The notes below the pieces were generated by a model. It saw nothing but the letters and a program-made list of their open reading frames with translations. It had not been told where the DNA came from and made no database searches. Shown one piece after another: positions 59,934 through 64,000 of a DNA stretch of 64,000 bases. The first letter of the stretch is position 1; each line of letters starts with the position of its first letter. The translations under genes and the position numbers were made by a program. This DNA is from Pseudoalteromonas rubra (lineage in GTDB: Bacteria > Pseudomonadota > Gammaproteobacteria > Enterobacterales > Alteromonadaceae), in NCBI RefSeq assembly GCF_005887095.1, contig NZ_PNCI01000016.1, forward strand, positions 1 to 64,000, read 5' to 3'.

Positions 59934-59936
59934 GGC

Positions 59937-60533
59937 CTAGTCCCCCGCCTGCTTGGTCTGCGCTAATTCTGCGCGCTCTTTTTCCATTTGTGCGAACGTT
60001 TTAACGTAAAAGTTCATTGTAAAATTACTCAGTAAGCGTTCTTCACGCTCACCGGCAACAATGCCCTGAAGCAAAGGGTCTCGTAGTAAATAGGATGACT
60101 CAACCGCCCGCAGCATTTGCGACAAACGGTTATTCGACTCACTGCGCCCGATCACTTTGATCATATTTTGCTGGCGCTCCAGACTGGTCAGATAAACACC
60201 GGCCGGTACTACGCGCGCAACTTCATCAATCAGCTGAGTGCCCAAGTTACGATTGCTTTGCAGCTCTTCAATTAAGCGAATACGACGTTGCAGGTTTTCT
60301 TTTTGCTGGTTGAGTCCCTGTATCTCGCCAATCCGCTTATCCAGTTTTTTTATCTCACTTGAAAGATAGCGATTTTTGATTTCCTGTCCTTCTCTGAGCG
60401 TATCGTAAAACGCCCCGATCCCGTACATCAACGCCAGACTGGCAGCAACAATCACGCCCAAAATGGTCAGGAATTTTTGTTGAGAAGCTTGCCGCTGTTG
60501 TTCCCGCCAGGGCAGTAAATTTATATGTGGCAT
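59937..60533 (-). CDS. pilN: Pilus assembly protein PilN
   Basis: A 198-residue inner-membrane protein. The cytosolic N-terminus starts PHINLLPWREQQRQ, the INLLP segment that docks into PilM, followed by TM (FLTILGVIVAASLALMYGIG) and a periplasmic domain. Overlaps pilM by 13 bases. Confidence 0.94.
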   Translation of the reverse strand: MPHINLLPWREQQRQASQQKFLTILGVIVAASLALMYGIGAFYDTLREGQEIKNRYLSSEIKKLDKRIGEIQGLNQQKENLQRRIRLIEELQSNRNLGTQLIDEVARVVPAGVYLTSLERQQNMIKVIGRSESNNRLSQMLRAVESSYLLRDPLLQGIVAGEREERLLSNFTMNFYVKTFAQMEKERAELAQTKQAGD

Positions 60534-61600
60534 GATGAAAAGCTCCTCAATGCCAGACCGGTAGCAATGGCAAACTGTGCTCTGTGGTTGCTCAGTACAC
60601 CTCTGTCTACTTTCGGTGCAATTTCCATATTCGCAAACGGATCCGCCACAATCGCATGAACGCCTAGTTCATCGACGAGCAGACGATCAAGCCCTTCAAC
60701 CTGAGCAGTACCGCCTGTCAGAACAATATAGTCAACCTGCTCCTGACCGCTGGTCGTCATAAACATTTGTAATGCACGACGTACTTGCTGAAGCAACGAA
60801 GTTTGAAACGGTGCCAATACCTCAAAGGTGTAGTTTGGCGGCAGATCTCCGGTGGTTTTTGCCAGCTCAGCCTGATCAAAACTCTTGTTATAATAGGCTA
60901 CAATGCTGTTCGTATACTGCTCGCCCCCAAATACCTGATCTCGGGTGTACAAAGTTTTGCCTGACTGCACAACGCTGACTAAAGTCACCACAGCCCCAAT
61001 GTCTATGATACCCACGACTTTATCATAGGCATCCGAAGGTAACTGGCCATATAAAACGTCCACAGAACGCGCCAGTGCATAGCTTTCAACATCCACCACT
61101 TTGGCTTTTAAACCCGCTTCCTCTAACGCGCTGACCCGCGCCTGAACACTTTCAGTTCTTGCCGCAGACAGCAGCACATTGACTTTAGACGGGTCCGCTT
61201 CATTCACCGTTAACTTTTCAAAGTCCAGACTCACTTCATCAAGTGGATAGGGGATCAGACTGTCAGCCTCAATGGCAATTTGCGATTCTAGTTCAGCATC
61301 GCTTAAGGATACATCCATAAAGATCATTTTGGTGATGACCGTTTGTCCCGATACGGCAACGGCAGCGAAATGGGTGGTTTTAGGTAGACGCTTGCGAATT
61401 TTACTGATGACTTTACCGACCGCTTCAATGTCCTGAATCGCTCGCTCTTTCATCGCGCCTTTAGGTAAAGGTTCAATGGCCACAGCTTCTACCCGATATC
61501 CGGCACTCGATTCAGCCAGCAAAACGGCTTTTACACAGTGTGACCCTATGTCTACCCCGACCATCATGGGTGCTTGTTTTTTTAAGAATTGACGCAGCAT
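60521..61600 (-). CDS. pilM: Actin-like pilus assembly protein PilM
   Basis: A 359-residue cytosolic actin-like ATPase-fold protein. Marks: VGVDIGSHCVKAVLL, GIIDIGAVVTLVSVV, FGGEQYTNSIVAYY and VLTGGTAQVEGLD. It binds the PilN tail. First gene of pilMNOPQ; divergent from mrcA across 224 bases. Confidence 0.95.
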   Translation of the reverse strand: MLRQFLKKQAPMMVGVDIGSHCVKAVLLAESSAGYRVEAVAIEPLPKGAMKERAIQDIEAVGKVISKIRKRLPKTTHFAAVAVSGQTVITKMIFMDVSLSDAELESQIAIEADSLIPYPLDEVSLDFEKLTVNEADPSKVNVLLSAARTESVQARVSALEEAGLKAKVVDVESYALARSVDVLYGQLPSDAYDKVVGIIDIGAVVTLVSVVQSGKTLYTRDQVFGGEQYTNSIVAYYNKSFDQAELAKTTGDLPPNYTFEVLAPFQTSLLQQVRRALQMFMTTSGQEQVDYIVLTGGTAQVEGLDRLLVDELGVHAIVADPFANMEIAPKVDRGVLSNHRAQFAIATGLALRSFSSCHI

Positions 61601-61824
61601 GCGATTAGCCCAAGTATCCAGAATACAGTACTGTCTTAATTAAGAGTTTAGTCATTTAGGTACGGTTTGGCGAAAAGCGTTATACTACCTGCCAACTTTC
61701 GGCCACACTCCCATGCGCCTTAATCAGGCACAAAGTAATTTACGCAAAAATTATTAATCGTTTTTTAATCAGGATATACTAACAGCGTCCGATTGTAATT
61801 GGGAGTCTCGCTAGGGATAAATTC

Positions 61825-64000
61825 GTGAATTTATTAAAAAGATTACTACAACTTATACTGCTTTGCACGACACTGGGCCTGCTTACCCTGTTCGGCCTTT
61901 ATTACTATGTTAAATCCGACATCCCCAGTGTTAAGGTTTTAAAAGATGTACAGCTGCAAACCCCAATGCAGGTCTTTACCCGCGACGGCAAGCTGATCAA
62001 CCAGTTTGGCGAAAAACGCCGTATCCCGGTTAAAATCGACAATATTCCCGAACCTTTGCTCAAAGCCTTTTTGGCAACAGAAGATAACCGCTTTTATGAC
62101 CATTTTGGCATCGACCCGATAGGCATAGTCCGTTCCTTTATCGTTTTGGTCAGTACAGGTGAGAAAAAACAAGGTGCCAGTACCATTACCATGCAGTTGG
62201 CACGAAATTTCTTCCTGACCCGGGAAAAAGCTTATATCCGCAAGGTGAAAGAAATTTTCATCGCCCTGCATATCGAGCGGCTACTGAATAAAGATGAAAT
62301 TCTGGAGCTTTATCTGAACAAAATAGAGCTGGGCCACCGTGCTTTTGGCATTGGCGCCGCGGCGCAGGTTTACTACGGCAAAGAACTTCATGAGCTCACA
62401 TTGCCACAAATGGCCATGCTGGCAGGTTTACCCAAAGCCCCTTCAGCACTTAACCCGATCCGTAATCCGCAACGGGCAAAATTACGCCGTAACGTGGTAC
62501 TGGGCAGAATGCTCACCGAGGGCTATATCTCTCAGGTTCAATATAACGAAGCCACTCAGGCGCCCATCACCGCCAAGCGCCATGGTGCAGAAATAGAGCT
62601 CTATGCGCCTTACATATCAGAAATGGTGCGCGCGTACATGGTGAAGACCTATGGTGAAGATCAGGCCTATAACTCAGGCTTTAAGGTCTACACCACGGTC
62701 GAATCAGATATTCAGGCAGCGGCACAACAAGCACTAATCGACAACCTGCACGCCTATGATATGCGACATGGTTTCCGCGGCCCGGAGGCACAATACTGGC
62801 AGGCAGAGGAATCTCCCTGGTCACCCACTCAGATCCTGGAAAAGCTCGAGAAGGTCAAAGAAATTGACCCATTGCGCGCTGGGGTTGTGACAGCCGTTGG
62901 CGAGCAAAGCGCGACCGTATTATTAAAGAATGGCACTGAGATCACTGTACCCTGGTCTGGATTAAAGTGGGCACGCGCGTATATCTCGGAGCGTCGTCAG
63001 GGTTTACCCCCCAAGCTAGCGAGCGACATTCTGACGCCAGGAATGCAAATCTGGGTGCGTGAAACAAATCAGGACTGGCTGCTGAGCCAGCTGCCACAAC
63101 CGGCTAGTGCATTGGTTTCTCTCGACCCACAAAGTGGTCGTATCAAAGCCTTAGTGGGTGGCTACAGTTTTCAGCAAAGTCAGTACAACCGTGCCGTTCA
63201 GGCCAAACGCCAGGTTGGCTCTAACATTAAGCCCTTTATCTACTCCGGTGCACTGGAAGCCGGTTACACCCTATCGACTATCATCAATGACGCCCCCATC
63301 AATCATTGGGATAAAAGCATGGGCGTTGCCTGGCGCCCCAAGAACAGTCCCGATGTGTACAGTGGCCCTATTCGTATCCGTCGTGCCCTGGCGCAATCGA
63401 AAAACGTGGTGTCGGTACGCCTGCTGAGAGGGATGGGACTCAACGAAGCAGCAGACCATATTCTTAAGTTTGGTTTTGATAATGAAGACATCGTACGCAG
63501 TGAATCATTGGCGCTGGGGAGTGCTTCCCTGACCCCGCTCGAAATGGCACGGGGCATGAGTGCCTTTGCCAATGGCGGCCACCTGGTCGAAACCTACTTT
63601 ATCGAAAAGCTGACCGACAGTTACGGTAATGTGTTGGGCGCCGCACAACCACTGAAAGTCTGCACTGAGGATGAGTGGGAAGTCGATCAATACACCTGTG
63701 CACCCCGCATCATCTCCGAGCAAAATGCGTTTTTAATCGCAGATGCAATGAAGAGCGTCGTCTGGGGGGGCGGCAGCTGGAAACACAAAACTGGCTGGAG
63801 TGGCACCGGCTGGCGTGCCCAGGCACTTAAACGTAAGGATCTGGCAGGGAAAACAGGGACCACGAACAACTCAGTCGATACCTGGTTTACGGGTTTTAAC
63901 CGCAACGTATTGACCACCGTATGGGTTGGTTTTGATGATCCGGGTAAATCGCTGGGCCGCGCTGCGTACAATGCCAACCTGGGCAAGCAACAAGTGGTTG
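61825..64000 (+). CDS. mrcA: Penicillin-binding protein 1A (partial, runs off the window)
   Basis: About 725 residues are present; the C-terminus lies beyond the window. GTG start at 61825 with AGGGAT upstream. Signal anchor LLQLILLCTTLGLLTLFGLYYY, glycosyltransferase GT51 motifs ATEDNRFYDHFGID, STITMQLARNFFL and LNKIELGHRAFGIG, then the transpeptidase: SxxK in GSNIKPFIY (serine about residue 466), SKN and KTGTTNNS (about 675). It polymerises and crosslinks peptidoglycan. Divergent from pilM, a conserved order. Confidence 0.95.
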   Translation, partial: MNLLKRLLQLILLCTTLGLLTLFGLYYYVKSDIPSVKVLKDVQLQTPMQVFTRDGKLINQFGEKRRIPVKIDNIPEPLLKAFLATEDNRFYDHFGIDPIGIVRSFIVLVSTGEKKQGASTITMQLARNFFLTREKAYIRKVKEIFIALHIERLLNKDEILELYLNKIELGHRAFGIGAAAQVYYGKELHELTLPQMAMLAGLPKAPSALNPIRNPQRAKLRRNVVLGRMLTEGYISQVQYNEATQAPITAKRHGAEIELYAPYISEMVRAYMVKTYGEDQAYNSGFKVYTTVESDIQAAAQQALIDNLHAYDMRHGFRGPEAQYWQAEESPWSPTQILEKLEKVKEIDPLRAGVVTAVGEQSATVLLKNGTEITVPWSGLKWARAYISERRQGLPPKLASDILTPGMQIWVRETNQDWLLSQLPQPASALVSLDPQSGRIKALVGGYSFQQSQYNRAVQAKRQVGSNIKPFIYSGALEAGYTLSTIINDAPINHWDKSMGVAWRPKNSPDVYSGPIRIRRALAQSKNVVSVRLLRGMGLNEAADHILKFGFDNEDIVRSESLALGSASLTPLEMARGMSAFANGGHLVETYFIEKLTDSYGNVLGAAQPLKVCTEDEWEVDQYTCAPRIISEQNAFLIADAMKSVVWGGGSWKHKTGWSGTGWRAQALKRKDLAGKTGTTNNSVDTWFTGFNRNVLTTVWVGFDDPGKSLGRAAYNANLGKQQVV

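Overview
The window is ordinary chromosome of a marine gammaproteobacterium, most likely Pseudoalteromonas or a close relative in the Alteromonadales. The evidence is the gene order: rpsF-priB-rpsR-rplI near dnaB-alr, the thiC-O-S-G-DE-F operon, fabR beside sthA, and the block mrcA | pilMNOPQ-aroK-aroB-damX-dam ... rpe-gph-trpS. No insertion sequence, prophage, integrase or CRISPR array is visible. All protein functions come from recognised motifs and synteny; no database search was possible.

Layout. 1-1250: a low-GC edge with a HicAB toxin-antitoxin pair under a palindromic operator. 1.3-6.6 kb: an unknown gene, a YbaK-type deacylase, a GGDEF/EAL protein, Zur, CheX and YjbQ. 6.6-9.1 kb: alr and dnaB. 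9.2-11.2 kb: a three-gene ECF sigma / anti-sigma / DUF4097 operon. 11.4-14.9 kb: a minor pilin operon (pilE, fimT, pilV, pilW and an unusual pilX) without pilY1. 15.3-16.7 kb: ribosomal S6/PriB/S18/L9 operon with a candidate S6:S18 leader. 16.9-17.4 kb: two tRNA-Gly(GCC) genes, each preceded by a degenerate tRNA half. 17.4-20.1 kb: orn, rsgA, psd. 20.1-26.8 kb: thiamine biosynthesis operon behind a TPP riboswitch. 26.8-31.7 kb: HslJ-like lipoprotein, thioesterase, TonB receptor, speD, OsmC-like protein and a small DUF3802-like protein. 31.9-37.8 kb: arginine catabolism genes astC-A-D, an HDOD protein, pabA. 37.9-41.2 kb: fabR, a desaturase with a FabR-type operator on its promoter, and sthA. 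41.3-49.4 kb: accessory genes (outer-membrane protein plus cupredoxin-like partner, GH97 glucosidase, MFS transporter, AraC regulator, an 8-cysteine secreted protein, an S24-type repressor). 49.4-64 kb: trpS-gph-rpe, two small genes, dam, damX, aroB, aroK, pilQPONM and the start of mrcA (cut by the window end).

The genes form coherent modules: two type IV pilus clusters (minor pilins, and the alignment/secretin complex), membrane-lipid homeostasis (fabR/desaturase, psd), thiamine synthesis, and arginine use. The most interesting irregularities are a pilX-like prepilin with lysine where the conserved glutamate should be and a beta-helix-like passenger, the tandem tRNA/half-tRNA array, a FabR operator placed on a desaturase promoter, a 42-bp tandem duplication covering the ends of two convergent genes, and a divergent secreted-protein/self-cleaving-repressor pair. 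I did not find a clear multi-gene system of unknown type; these are the best leads.
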